Assembly: GCA_026874595.1 (NCBI GenBank)
Contig: CM049313.1
Location: 26,222,008 to 26,286,007, forward strand
Direction: 5' to 3'
DNA length: 64,000 nucleotides
DNA from: Sipunculus nudus
Taxonomy: Eukaryota > Annelida > Sipuncula > Golfingiida > Sipunculidae
Shown here: piece after piece, positions 47,841 to 58,758 of the stretch
How the letters are laid out: every line of letters begins with the position of its first letter
How positions within the stretch are numbered: the first letter of the stretch is position 1
Made by a program: the position numbers and the translations under genes
Notes under the pieces: generated by a model
Told to the model about the DNA's origin: nothing
Database searches by the model: none
The model's input: the letters and a program-made list of their open reading frames with translations, nothing else

Positions 47841-49033
47841 TAAAAAGGAGATCCAACCCAAGCAGAGTTGTACATCTGCAGTCCAGCCACCAAGAACTTA
47901 TGGATATGCAGGTCCTAGCTACAGCAAAAGAATGGTGTTCTCTTCTATTTTTGGGAGGGGAGACAGGAGTGGAAATTATGTCTGGTTGTGCCAGTATCCC
48001 TCAGAGAAGTTCTTCACTTCTATCATGATTCATGTACTGCAGGCCTTTTGGGAAGAGACAAGACTTTGAGTTGCCTGAAAAGGTCCTTCCTGTGGTACTA
48101 TATGGGAAAAGATTGCGCTTGCATGTGATGTCCTGTGGCTTTTGCAATTGCAACAAGAAGCCATTGATTAAACCTAAGGCAAGATTTCAAGTGTACCATA
48201 CTGATTTTCCCAAGGAGTGAGTACACATTGATGTGTTGGGACTGTTTACTACCTGTGAGGATAGAAACAAGTACATTTTGATGATGTGTTACCAATTGTT
48301 TAAATGGTTAGAATGTGCAGCAATTCCTGAGCAGACAGCAGAACTAGTGGCACAAAAGTTCCTGCTTCACTTTGTCTTAACCTTTGGATGTCCACTTGAG
48401 GTGTTTACGGACCAGGGAAGAAATTTCGAATTTGTTCTCAGCCTTCTGCTCATCAACTGGAATTGCCAAGAAGCACACCACTCCTTTCCAACTGGCTTCT
48501 AATGGCCAGGTTGAAATGAGAGACAGAATTGTAATGTTCTTCAAACCATATGGTGACTCATCGAGGGGAACACCAGGGCTTGGGACAAGGATCTTCCACT
48601 GGTGGTCATGGCTCTGCATGCGATGGTGAACCGCTCTACTGGTTTTACCGCCAACAAAATTATGCTTGGCTGTGAGTTTTACAGCCCATGGATATCATCA
48701 TGGGGACTGCCAAGGAAAATACTGCAGGCAAGAACCCAGAGTGTTGGATTGCAGATCTTGCTGAGCGAATGACATGGATACACCAAGAAGTGAGTCAGCG
48801 TTTGAAAGCAATACTCTTACACCAAAAGAGGACATATGATCTTTGTTTGAACGAGGCCCTCTATAGTCCTGGTGACCTGGTGTATGTAATGGAAATGTTA
48901 GCTAGGAAAGGCCAGAGCCCTTAGCTTCAACCTGTTTGGAAGAGGCCCTTCTTAGTGGTTGCCAATAAGCCATCCATATATCATATCCAGAACAGAAAGC
49001 CACAAAAGACGCTCCATCATAATAACCTCAAGG
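47841..49033 (+). pseudogene. Gypsy integrase remnant
   Basis: Resumes the gypsy polyprotein in the zinc-binding N-terminal region, where one expected histidine is leucine (GLLGRDK) and CGFC supplies the cysteine pair. The core follows: VHIDVLGLFTTCEDRNKYIL, CAAIPEQTAELVAQKFLLHF, FGCPLEVFTDQGRNFE and, after a frame change, ASNGQVEMRDRIV. Both core aspartates (in HIDVLG and FTDQGRNF) and the glutamate (in QVEM) are still readable, but stops and frame shifts break the gene. A C-terminal part with SPGDLVYVM and a chromodomain-less tail follows. Confidence 0.85.
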
Positions 49034-49386
49034 CTTGCAGGGAATAAAGGGAGACCTTGAAAATGTAGAATCAATTAGCAAGAGGAATTGTATGATGGTG
49101 ATACCCCTCTAGGGCCTCTTGGTGTTATAACTGATGATCAGGTCCATAATGGCAATTTAGAAGCCTTGGCAGGCACCAGGGCACAGTCACAGACTGGGAA
49201 GGTAGAACAAAATAATCCTGGTGAAACCACAGACAGCACTTTGGGTGTGCCCTTGGCCGGCATGACTCTGCCAGACTCACATCAAGTTATGTCTGATGGT
49301 GGAGAGGCTGATACGGCTGACAGTGTCCACTCAACAACGTGTCCCCCGAATCAGCGGTTCTGAGGATACAAGCAGAACAACCTCTT
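49034..49386 (+). pseudogene. Gypsy 3' reading frame remnant after integrase
   Basis: An acidic, Gly/Thr/Ser-rich frame (49088-49363) between the integrase and the polypurine tract. No membrane segment or recognised domain. It is probably the C-terminal tail of the polyprotein rather than a separate gene. Confidence 0.45.
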
Positions 49387-49400
49387 AAGGGGAAGGAAAG
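49387..49400 (+). other. Polypurine tract
   Basis: AAGGGGAAGGAAAG lies immediately before the TGTGTCAACC start of the 3' LTR, the expected place for second-strand priming. Confidence 0.75.
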
Positions 49401-50054
49401 TGTGTCAACCTCCTCATCTCAGGGATTTTGTTAGTTAAGGTATTCCTATTAACATCACAGTTAGGATAAGGCTGTTTTTATTAGTTAAGTACAGTGAGTA
49501 AACATCTGTTTACAGTTTCTTCTTTCATATCCACCCTCTCTCAGATTACTTTGGACAAGATGCTTTTCAACACCCTGGGATATAAATCCTGGAGTGAATA
49601 TCATGATGCTGGAATATCCTAGAGAGAATCTTGGCAAATCATAATGCAGCAACACTATACGGCCCCTTCTGTTGAGAAGTATAATTAGTTGACAAGAGAG
49701 AATGGCTGTGATCTTCTCATTGGTACCTCTAGCATGTCTATATCATTAGCGGACTGAACAGAGGAGCGTCTCCACACTCTCCTCTAAACTTATGAACATA
49801 TGAATTATCTGCATCCATCGTGGTGAAAACATGTTCCTAAAAAGGAGGAAGAGTGTAGTAGGGACAGATCTTATGCAGCGAATGCTTGACATGAGAAACA
49901 ACTTTTCCTGACACAGCCAGTTGTCATGGCAACACCTTTTTGCCAATCAGAAGACAGCCTAACGCAGATGGAATGAGATGACCAAGACAAGAGGATTCAA
50001 GACAGACGACTGATATATTTCGCAGCCTGGACAAGATCCTTGTCCCCTGCGACA
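49401..50054 (+). mobile_element. 3' LTR of the gypsy element
   Basis: About 654 bp beginning TGTGTCAACC and ending TGCGACA, consistent with the TG...CA rule. The last 150 bp are shared with 30991-31159 at roughly nine bases in ten by eye. The two LTRs have therefore diverged noticeably, and the insertion is not recent. Confidence 0.75.
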
Positions 50055-50059
50055 ATACA

Positions 50060-50640
50060 TTTATTTATGTCAAGGTCTTCTAAAATTTAATAAATGCTAC
50101 AGTTTTTTTTATTAATAGCTTTCAAATTTCACATTATCAAAGCTTTAAGCCTTAGGTGTGCATGATATGAAAATTAAATCAACAGTGCTTACTGTACAAA
50201 TATGCACCATGGTAAAAGTTAGGCAAAATTTAAGACAATGATTTTACATTTATGGTAAAAGTTTACAAAATTCTGATCTTATATCTGGTATACAATTAAA
50301 TATTAAATAAATATAGTTATGTGCCAGAAAAAAATCTTACCTGCTTAAACAGTTACCATGTTAAGTGAGTAAATATCTCTCCTGCTGTGTTTGACAAGGT
50401 ATGTTTTGTTCTGGATCATAACTTCTACAAACTATGCAATGTTGACCTAATGTCTGACATGTACATAGGATATATACAGAAGAATATTTAGGCCAAATAT
50501 GGACAAAACAACAACAGCCATTTTGATATTAGGTAGACTTTAAGTGTAACAATAGGTTTTTAATGGGAAATGGGGTTTTCTTTAATTTCTTGAAAGAACA
50601 AAATTGCAGTAACCCAGTGGGCTAGTAGGAAAACTAAGGA
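50060..50640. repeat. Family E fragment
   Basis: Matches 15050-15640 and 43600-44150: TATGAAAATTAAATCAACAG, GGCAAAATTTAAG and TTTTGATATTAGG are landmarks. No coding region is seen. Confidence 0.6.
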
Positions 50641-50905
50641 AAATCTAACTGTATGCTGTAACATCTAACTGTATGCTGTAACATCTAACTGTATGATGTA
50701 ACACCTAACTGTATGTTGTAACATCTAACTATGTTGTAACATCTAACTGTACATTGTAACATCGAACTGTATGATGTAACATCTAACTGTCTGTTGTAAC
50801 ATCTAACTGTACGTTGTAACATCTAACTTTATGCTAAAACATCTAACTGTATGTTGTAACATCTAACTGTATGTGGTACATCTAACTGTATGTTGTAACT
50901 GTATG
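50640..50905. repeat. 20-bp minisatellite, about 13 copies
   Basis: The unit is AACATCTAACTGTATGTTGT with single-base variants. It grew inside a family E copy: the phrase GACATCTAACTGTATGCTGA is a normal part of that family (compare 45318), so a resident 20-mer was amplified. Confidence 0.9.
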
Positions 50906-51950
50906 TTTCTAATTCTTTGGGTCCAATCATGGAGACAGAATGAGATTGAGTGAGCTCTCGGATTGACGTCCAGCATCAAAGAGACCCGCATCCCAGAGGT
51001 TTTATTGCTGCTGCCTGTTGTACTCACAGTCCGTAGTACAATTACTGTGTGCAATGTTGCTTTCAGCAGCTAAGCTTATGCACTGGTTTGCTGGATTTCA
51101 CATAAATTTCCATGATATTTTTTGCAAGCAGAAGTTAAAATGAAATGCATGTGCATTCTCTAAAGACACATATATGCCCAGTCATTGGCTACTGAATCCT
51201 TATATACCTGTTGCCACTCTGAGTGATTTTTTAGGCCAGCTGCTTTCAGTCTCAGCTTGTCTAGTTTGTAGCAGTGTTGGGTGTATTTGTAATATTGGAT
51301 AGTACTTTGATTTTTTTATTGTATCTGACTTTACCGCACAGTCACATTGTTATTTTTTTCCCTGTAAAGCTAAGTGTATCTGCTTTCCATTGATGTATTT
51401 TCTTCACATGTAACTTATCAATGAACAAAGCCATTTGATGGGTTCGTCCTGGCTGAGAAATGAGTGGGCATTCCTGTACAATAACATAATTAGAAGAATT
51501 TTTTCATGTGAGCAACTCCCTTGTGAAATCTAGTTCAATACCAAGTAACCCACAATGTTAAAGTGCTAATTAGAATTTATATCCTATAAATTCAAAACAT
51601 CTGAAAAGAATATTAATCTAGAACGGGACTGATAAGACAGCGTCTTTGACAAGCATATGTGGTATCCTCAATGATAAAAGAGGGAAAACCCTAGGGCGAT
51701 AGGCAAGTGCCAGTAGCCAGACTAAAGAGCTTTCAGACCTGGGTGTGAGGTTTCTTATCAAGATCACAAGCAACATTGGATGGGCTTTGTGATCCTAGTG
51801 CTCACTCCATCTTATTTTATCTCCTTGGTCCAATGGTTTACACGCCTTATTAACTAATATCCCGCCTGTATGACAGCCGATGGACAAAGGACCATTGCTA
51901 TACCTAACATGACTTGCAGTCAGATGAGCTAACAATGGTTTAGGGTTTAC
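50906..51950. other. Intronic sequence next to the POLG donor
   Basis: Mostly unique, AT-rich. A decayed family E terminus (GACGGACAAAGGACC-like, then AGTCAGATGAGCTAA) lies at 51870-51935, ending about 15 bp from the POLG donor. The open frame continuing past the donor down to 51795 is repeat sequence and not exon. Confidence 0.5.
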
Positions 51951-52275
51951 CTGGAAGGATACAAACCTGTATGGAAAGAGTAGTGCAGTATTATCATCAT
52001 CACCATCCTCATCATCACTTAGATGTTCTGACAGCAGGTCATCAGGTTTTGTGGCAGCAAGAATCTGTTCCAGCATAACCCTGGGCAGCAGGTACCCCCA
52101 GCCATGTGTTTCATCATAGTGAAGCGGGAAGCCCTCCCATGTCATCCTCAGGAGCTTGGGGGTCACGCGTCTCTGTACACTCAGTTTAGACGGACCGTAA
52201 CAGAATGTTATATCCTCATATGACTCTTGGCTGCTCAATAGTTCTTTGTGCCTTGGACAGAGCTCAGCATACCAT
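51951..52275 (-). CDS. POLG: POLG exon (RVTPK / WEGFPLHY / GWGYL motif)
   Basis: This is the most diagnostic exon in the window. Gene-sense reading starts after CTTGTGTAG with A completing an Arg codon from the previous exon, then [50 protein letters not shown], an insert rich in Asp and Glu ([10 protein letters not shown]) and [11 protein letters not shown]. Animal POLG has the same order: WYRKLCP, RVTPKLMALTWDGFPLHY, GWGYLVP and CPYR. It is 325 nt, starts in phase 2 and ends in phase 0 at CAG before GTAAAC. The role is the spacer of the catalytic subunit, acting in mitochondria. A weaker donor 12 bases upstream (TACAG/GTTTGT) is possible but less likely. Confidence 0.95.
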
Positions 52276-52339
52276 CTACACAAGTATAACAAAGTTTAGA
52301 TTATTGACAAACCTTTTTGTTATGTAGAACATTATATGA

Positions 52340-55300
52340 AGACTTTATATTGTCCCTGATCAGTCCATGAACATGGAACATTGTCTGAGGACTGCTCGTA
52401 AACTTGTCTCTGATCAGTACATGAACACGGAACATGGTCAGAGGACTACATGTTGTCTCTGATAAGTACATGAACATGGAACATTGTCTGAGGACTACGT
52501 GTTGTCTCTGCTCAGTACATGAACATTGAACATGGTCAGAGGACTACATGTTGTCTTTGCTTAGTAAATGAACATGGAACATGTTCAGAGGACTACGTTG
52601 TCTCTGCTCAGTACATGAACATGGAACATGGTCAGAGGAGACTACATGTTGTCTCTGCTCAGTACATGAACATGGAACATGGTCAGAGGACTACATGTCT
52701 CTGCTCAGTACATAAACATAGAACATGGTCAGAGGACTACATGTTGTCTCTGCTCAGTACATAAACATGGAACATGTTCAGAGGACTACATGTTGTCTCT
52801 GCTCAGTACATGAACATGGAACATTGTCAGAGGACTACATGTTGTCTCTGCTCAGTACATGAACATGGAACATGGTCAGAGGACTACATGTTGTCTCTGC
52901 TCAGTACATGAACATGGAACATTGTCTGAGGACTACGTTGTCTCTGATCAGTACATGAACATGGAACATGGTCAGAGGGCTACGTTGTCTCTGATCAGTA
53001 CATAAACATAGATCATGGTCAGAGGACTACATGTTGTTTCTGCTCAGTACATTAACATGGAACATGTTCAGAGGACTACATGTTGTCTCTGCTCAGTACA
53101 TGAACATGGAACATTGTCAGAGGACTACATGTTGTCTCTGCTCAGTACATGAACATGGAACATGGTCAGAGGACTACATGTTGTCTCTGCTCAGTACATG
53201 AACATGGAACATTGTCTGAGGACTACGTTGTCTCTGATCAGTACATGAACATGGAACATTGTCTGAGGACTACGTTGTCTCTGATCAGTACATGAACATG
53301 GAACATGGTCAGAGGACTACATGTTGTCTCTGATCAGTACATGAACATGGAACATTGTCAGAGGACTACATGTTGTCTCTGATCAGTACATGAACATGGA
53401 ACATGGTCAGAGGACTACATGTTGTCTCTGCTCAGTACATGAACATGGAACATGGTCAGAGGACTACACGTTGTCTCTGATCAGTACATGAACATGGAAC
53501 ATGGTCAGAGGACTACATGTTGTCTCTGCTCAGTACATGAACATGGAACATGGTCAGAGGACTACATGTTGTCTCTGATCAGTACATGAACATGGAACAT
53601 GGTCAGAGGACTAAATGTTGTCTCTGCTCAGTACATGAACATGGAACATGGTCAGAGAACTATATGTTGTCTCTGATCAGTACATGAACATGGAACATTG
53701 TCTGAGGACTACGTTGTCTCTGATCAGTACATGAACATGGAACATGGTCAGAGGACTACATGTTGTCTCTGATCAGTACATGAACATGGAACATTGTCAG
53801 AGGACTACATGTTGTCTCTGATCAGTACATGAACATGGAACATGGTCAGAGGACTACATGTTGTCTCTGCTCAGTACATGAACATGGAACATGGTCAGAG
53901 GACTACATGTTGTCTCTGATCAGTACATAAACATGGAACATGGTCAGAGGACTACATGTTGTCTCTGCTCAGTACATGAACATGGAACATGTTCAGAGGA
54001 CTACATGTTGTCTCTGATCAGTACATGAACATGGAACATGATCAGAGGACTAAATGTTGTCTCTGCTCAGTACATGAACATGGAACATGGTCAGAGGACT
54101 ACATGTTGTCTCTGATCAGAACATGAACATGGAACATGGTCAGAGGAGACTACATGTTGTCTCTGATCAGTACATGAACATGGAACATGGTCAGAGGACT
54201 ACATGTTGTCTTTGATCAGTACATGAACATGGAACATGGTCAGAGGACTACATGTTGTCTCTGCTCAGTACATGAACATGGAACATGGTCAGAGGACTAC
54301 ACGTTGTCTCTGCTGAGTACATGAACATGGAACATGGTCAGAGGACTACATATTGTTTCTGCTCTGTACATGAACATGGAACATGGTCAAAGACTACATG
54401 TTGTCTCTGATCAGTACATGAACATGGAACATGGTCAAAGGAATACATGTTGGCTCTGATCAGTACATGAACATGGAACATGGTCAAAGACTACATGTTG
54501 TCTCTGATCAGTACATGAACATGGAAAATGGTCAGAGGACTACATGTTGTCTCTGATCAGTACATGAACATGGAATGTTGTCCGAGGACTACATGTTGTC
54601 TCTGATCAGTACATGAATATGGAACATGGTCAGAGGACTACATGTTGTCTCTGCTCAGTACATGAACATGGAACATGGTCAAAGGACTACATGTTGTCTC
54701 TGATCAGTACATGAACATGGAACATGGTCTGAGGACTACGTTGTCTCTGATCAGTACATGAATATGGAACATGGTCAAAGGACTACATGTTGTCTCTGAT
54801 CAGTACATGAATATGGAACATGTTCAGAGGACTACATGTTGTCTCTGATCAGTACATGAATATGGAACATGGTCAAAGGACTACATGTTGTCTCCAATCA
54901 GTACATGAACATGGAACATGGTCAAAAGACTACATGTTGTCTCTGATCAGTACATGAATATGGAACATGTTCAGAGGACTACGTTGTCTCTGATCAGTAC
55001 ATGAATATGGAACATGGTCAAAGGACTACATGTTGTTTCTGATCAGTACATGAATATGGAACATGGTCAGAGGACTACATGTTGTCTCTGCTCAGTACAT
55101 GAACATGGAACATGGTCAAAGGACTACATGTTGTCTCTGCTCAGTACATGAACATGGAACATGGTCTGAGGACTACGTTGTCTCTGATCAGTACATGAAT
55201 ATGGAACATGGTCAAAGGACTACATGTTGTCTCTGATCAGTACATGAACATGGAACATGGTCTGAGGACTACGTTGTCTCTGACCAGTACATGAATATGG

Positions 55301-55640
55301 AACATGGTCAGAGGACTACATGTTGTCTCTGCTCAGTACATGAACATGGAACATGGTCAGAGGACTACATGTTGTCTCTGCTCAGTACATGAACATGGAA
55401 TATGGTCAGAGGACTACATGTTGTCTCTGATCAGTACATGAACATGGAACATGGTCAGAGGACTACTTGTTGTCTCTGATCAGTACATGTCCACAGAACA
55501 ATGTCTGTGGATTATAAGTTGAATTTGATCAGTTTATGAACAGGGATTGTTGTGTGAGTATTACAAGTTATTTTTTATCAGTTTATGACAAGAAGTATTA
55601 TGTGGGGATTACATGCTGTCTCTAATCAGTTTATAAACAT
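52340..55640. repeat. 49-bp minisatellite, roughly 64 copies
   Basis: The consensus is CTCTGATCAGTACATGAACA then TGGAACATGGTCAGAGGACT then ACATGTTGT. Position 6 alternates between A and C (GATCAG / GCTCAG). Units lacking five bases (ACTACGTTGTCTC) are interspersed. Multi-unit blocks repeat as a whole, for example 52795-52960 and 53090-53250, so higher-order duplication occurred. It fills almost the whole 3.4-kb intron between two POLG exons. Decayed units run to about 55640. Open frames inside (plus 52519-52764) are artefacts. Confidence 0.93.
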
Positions 55641-55678
55641 AGTACATTGTCTGCCTGTTGAGCAAATGTTCTTCTCAC

Positions 55679-55782
55679 CTTGGGTAACCTGCCATATGGA
55701 CAGGCAGTTTTGGCATCAATTTCTTGGCGCATTCTACAACTTGTGAAACTCTCTCTTCTTCTGTTAAATCTTCAATATTGAC
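55679..55782 (-). CDS. POLG: POLG exon (upstream spacer, before WYAELCP)
   Basis: Gene-sense reading gives VNIEDLTEEERVSQVVECAK then KLMPKLPVHMAGYP and AG of an Arg codon, followed by GTGAGAAG. In animal POLG the corresponding stretch ([20 protein letters not shown] then HPG-WYRKLCP) precedes the WY..LCP motif, so this exon joins correctly to 51951-52275. The 5' boundary is uncertain. The best acceptor is GGAG before GTCAAT, without a strong pyrimidine tract, and the reading frame stays open further upstream into the 52-bp repeat. Earlier exons, including the exonuclease motifs, are not found up to 64000. Confidence 0.8.
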
Positions 55783-56245
55783 CTCCAACACAAGCATAAT
55801 TAATGTAATAATGTAACCAAACATCAATATTGACCTCCAACAGAAGCATAATTAATGTAATAATGTAACCAAACATCAATATTGACCTCCAACACAAGCA
55901 TATTTAATGTATTAATGTAACCAAACATCAATATTGACCTCCTACACAAGCATAATTAATGTATTAATGTAACCAATCATCAATATTGACCTCCAACACA
56001 AGCATAATTAATGTATTAATGTAACCAAACATCAATATTGACCTCCTACACAAGCATAATTAATGTATTAATGTAACCAATCATCAATATTGACCTCCAA
56101 CACAAGCATAATTAATGTATTAATGTAACCAAACATCAATATTGACCTCCTACACAAGCATAATTAATGTATTAATGTAACCAAACATCAATATTGACCT
56201 CCTACACAAGAATAATTAATGTAATAATGTAACCAAACATCACAT
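55777..56245 (-). repeat. 52-bp minisatellite overlapping the POLG exon edge
   Basis: About nine units. The plus-strand unit is CATCAATATTGACCTCCAAC then ACAAGCATAATTAATGTATT then AATGTAACCAAA. The first unit overlaps the first six bases of the POLG exon and its probable acceptor, and each later unit repeats the same acceptor-like GGAGGTCAATATT on the minus strand. Variation alternates CCAAC and CCTAC, suggesting two-unit duplication steps. Confidence 0.9.
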
Positions 56246-56780
56246 TTTGATCAATAACACAAGAAACAATAATAAATGCACCACAGACTGTAAAAAGACT
56301 TTCTTTCTTCCTTTCATCATGTAGGAAGTTTGAAACTCTCAGGTCCCACCAACAGAGCACTGTATGTTTTATGGGAAGGCCATGCCCCATACCCATGTAT
56401 GATGTATCATTCTTTGTTTGACCCAGCATTTCTACACACCTGCAGGTGTCTTATACACTAGACCTATAAATTTAGCACCTGAATATATATTTAGATGAAG
56501 TATGTGCTTCTGCACTGTCACAATGTGCCAAACTGAAACAGAATTGTGAAGATATGCATTTTTCCTTTGAGGGTGAGATTCAGATAATTTCCTGGCTTTG
56601 ACCCCACACTCTGCCCCTGAAGCTGGTCAGCAGATGAACACACTAAGTTATAAACCAACAAGAGACCCAGGGGTCTAATGTTCACTCTGTGAATAACTGT
56701 GCATGATGGTGGGTCATTAAAAAAGAAAAAAAGTGAAAGTGAAAAAACCATTAATTCCTTTCCAAGTGGACAGTGTTCTA
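56246..56780. other. Sequence without recognised features
   Basis: I read this for upstream POLG exons and found none. Minus-strand frames at 56202-56429 and 56518-56880 lack splice context and family resemblance. Confidence 0.4.
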
Positions 56781-58758
56781 TTGCACAAGACAGGTGGCGC
56801 GACCTGTCTGGTTTTACAGAAAACTTTCCAAAATGGATGCACATGCCAATTTCAGACCAATGCTCCTGAGATATGAGCAATTTTCACCCACAGCAAATGT
56901 AGCTCAATACAAGTGGCGCAACCTGCAGGTCAAAATCATTTAGCAGTCACATGATCAATATTCCTATGAAATTTGAAACTGAAGACTGCAGCAGTTCCTA
57001 AGATATTTGGTAACAGACAAAACATCATGTATGGAATCACATCAAGTTGGCAAATTTTGCGATCTACACAATTTTAAGTTCTGTAGAGATGCCATCTTGA
57101 AAATGACTTGACTGAATCTATACTCAAATCATTCCCCTTCCTCTGAGGAACTGATGACTATGATATGTAGGCCAAAATAATAATACTTATCTTGGAAAAA
57201 GCAGGAAAGACCATTACAATCTGCAGAAAATAGGTCAACATAGGTGGCACCACCTGGAGGTCAAAATCATTTAGCAGTCACATGATCAATATTCCTGTGA
57301 AATTTGAAACTGAAAGCTGCAGCAGTTCCTAAGATATCTGGTAAAAGACTATACATCATGTATGGAAACACATCAAGTTGCCAAATTTTGTGATCGACAC
57401 AATTTAAAGTTCCGTAGAGATGCCATTTTGAAAATGACTTGACTGAATTTATACTCAAATTATTCCACTTCCTCTAAGGAACTTTTGCTTATGATATATG
57501 GCCCACAATATTAAAACTTTATGATTTATCTTGGAAAAAGCCGAAAAGACCATTACAACCAGCAGAAAGTAGGTCAACACAGGTGGTGCCACCTGGAGGT
57601 CAAAATCATTTAGTAGTCACATGATCAATATTCCTGTGAAATTTGAAACTGAAGGCTGTAGCAGTTCCTTAGATATTTGGTAACAGACAATACATCATGT
57701 ATGGAAACACATCAAGTTGCCAAATTTTGTGATCGACACAATTAAAAGTTCCGTAGAGACCCCATTTTGAAAATGACTTGACTGAATTTATACTCAAATT
57801 ATTCCCCTTCCTCTAAAGAACTTTAGCCTATGATATGAAGGCCACAATATTAATACTTTATGACTTATCTTCGAAAAAGCTGAATAGACCATTCCAACCA
57901 GCACAAAGTAAGTCAACACAGGTGGCACCACCTGGAGGTCAAAATCATTTAGCAGTTACATGATCAATATTCCTGTGAAATTTGAAACTGAAGGCTGCAG
58001 CAGTTCCTAAGATATTTGGTAACAGACAATACATCATGTATGGAAACACATCAAGTTGCCAAATTTTGTGATCGACACAATTAAAAGTTCCGTAGAGACG
58101 CCATTTTGAAAATGACTTGACTGAATTTATACTCAAATTATTCCCCTTCCTCTAAAGAACTTTTGCCTATGATATGAAGGCCAACATATTAATACTTTAT
58201 GACTTATCTTGGAAAAAGCCGAAAAGACCATTACAACTAGCAGAAAGTAGGTCAACACAGGTGGCGCCACCTGGAGGTCAAAATCATTTAGCAGTCACAT
58301 GATCAATATTCCTGTGAAATTTGAAACTGAAGGCTGCAGCAGTTCCTAAGATATTTGGTAACAGACAATACATCATGTATGGAAACACATCAAGTGGCCA
58401 AATTTTGCCATCAACACAATTTAAGTTCTGTAGAGACGCCATTTTGAAAATGACTTGACTAAATTTATACTTAAATTATTCCCCTTCCTCTAAGGAACTT
58501 TTGCCTATGATATGAAGGCCATAATATATATACTTTATGACTTATCTTGGAAGAAGTGAAAAAGGTCATTTTTGCCCGCAGAAACTAGGTCAACATAGGT
58601 GGCGCCACCAAAAGCTTATTTTTGCATATTCATCCCATGATCAGTAATTCTGCAAAGTTTCATGAAGGCAGCTGCTGTGGCTGTTTAGATATTTGGTAAC
58701 AGACGGTGGACGGTGGACAGTGGACGGCGGACGCTGCGCCATGGCATAAGTTCACAGA
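56781..58758 (+). repeat. Family F array, about five units of 339 bp
   Basis: Palindrome-related blocks lie near 56794, 56911, 57243, 57581, 57921, 58260-58271 (exact) and 58598-58609 (exact), with a regular spacing of 338-340 bp over the last five. The unit contains GGAGGTCAAAATCATTTAGC, CACATGATCAATATTCCTGT and AAAATGACTTGACTGAATTT. It ends with GGACGGTGGACAGTGGACGG and CATAAGTTCACAG. The unit sequence is unlike family A apart from the palindrome and ATGATCAATAT. Confidence 0.88.
58258..58273. promoter_or_regulatory. 16-bp palindrome CAGGTGGCGCCACCTG
   Basis: The longest perfect form of the shared palindrome. Exact 12-mers GGTGGCGCCACC are also at 3277, 3895, 4306, 8191, 19722, 22861, 28592, 29601, 29943, 30278, 30615, 47356, 58598 and 63710. 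It contains two inverted CAGGTG E-box-like hexamers around GGCGCC, and AGGTGGCGC fits the CTCF core AGRKGGCRS on both strands. Function is unproven. Confidence 0.8.

Noticed and set aside
51795-51950. Continuation of the POLG frame past GTAAAC
   Set aside because: The residues after FVSFQ correspond to repeat termini (AGTCAGATGAGCTAA) and not to POLG, so the exon ends at 51951.
52519-52764. Open frame of 81 codons
   Set aside because: It is a translation of the 49-bp minisatellite (repeating MNMEHGQRT-like) and is not conserved as a protein.
52340-55640. Regular short repeats suggesting a CRISPR array
   Set aside because: The units are contiguous 49-bp copies without unique spacers, in an intron of an animal gene.
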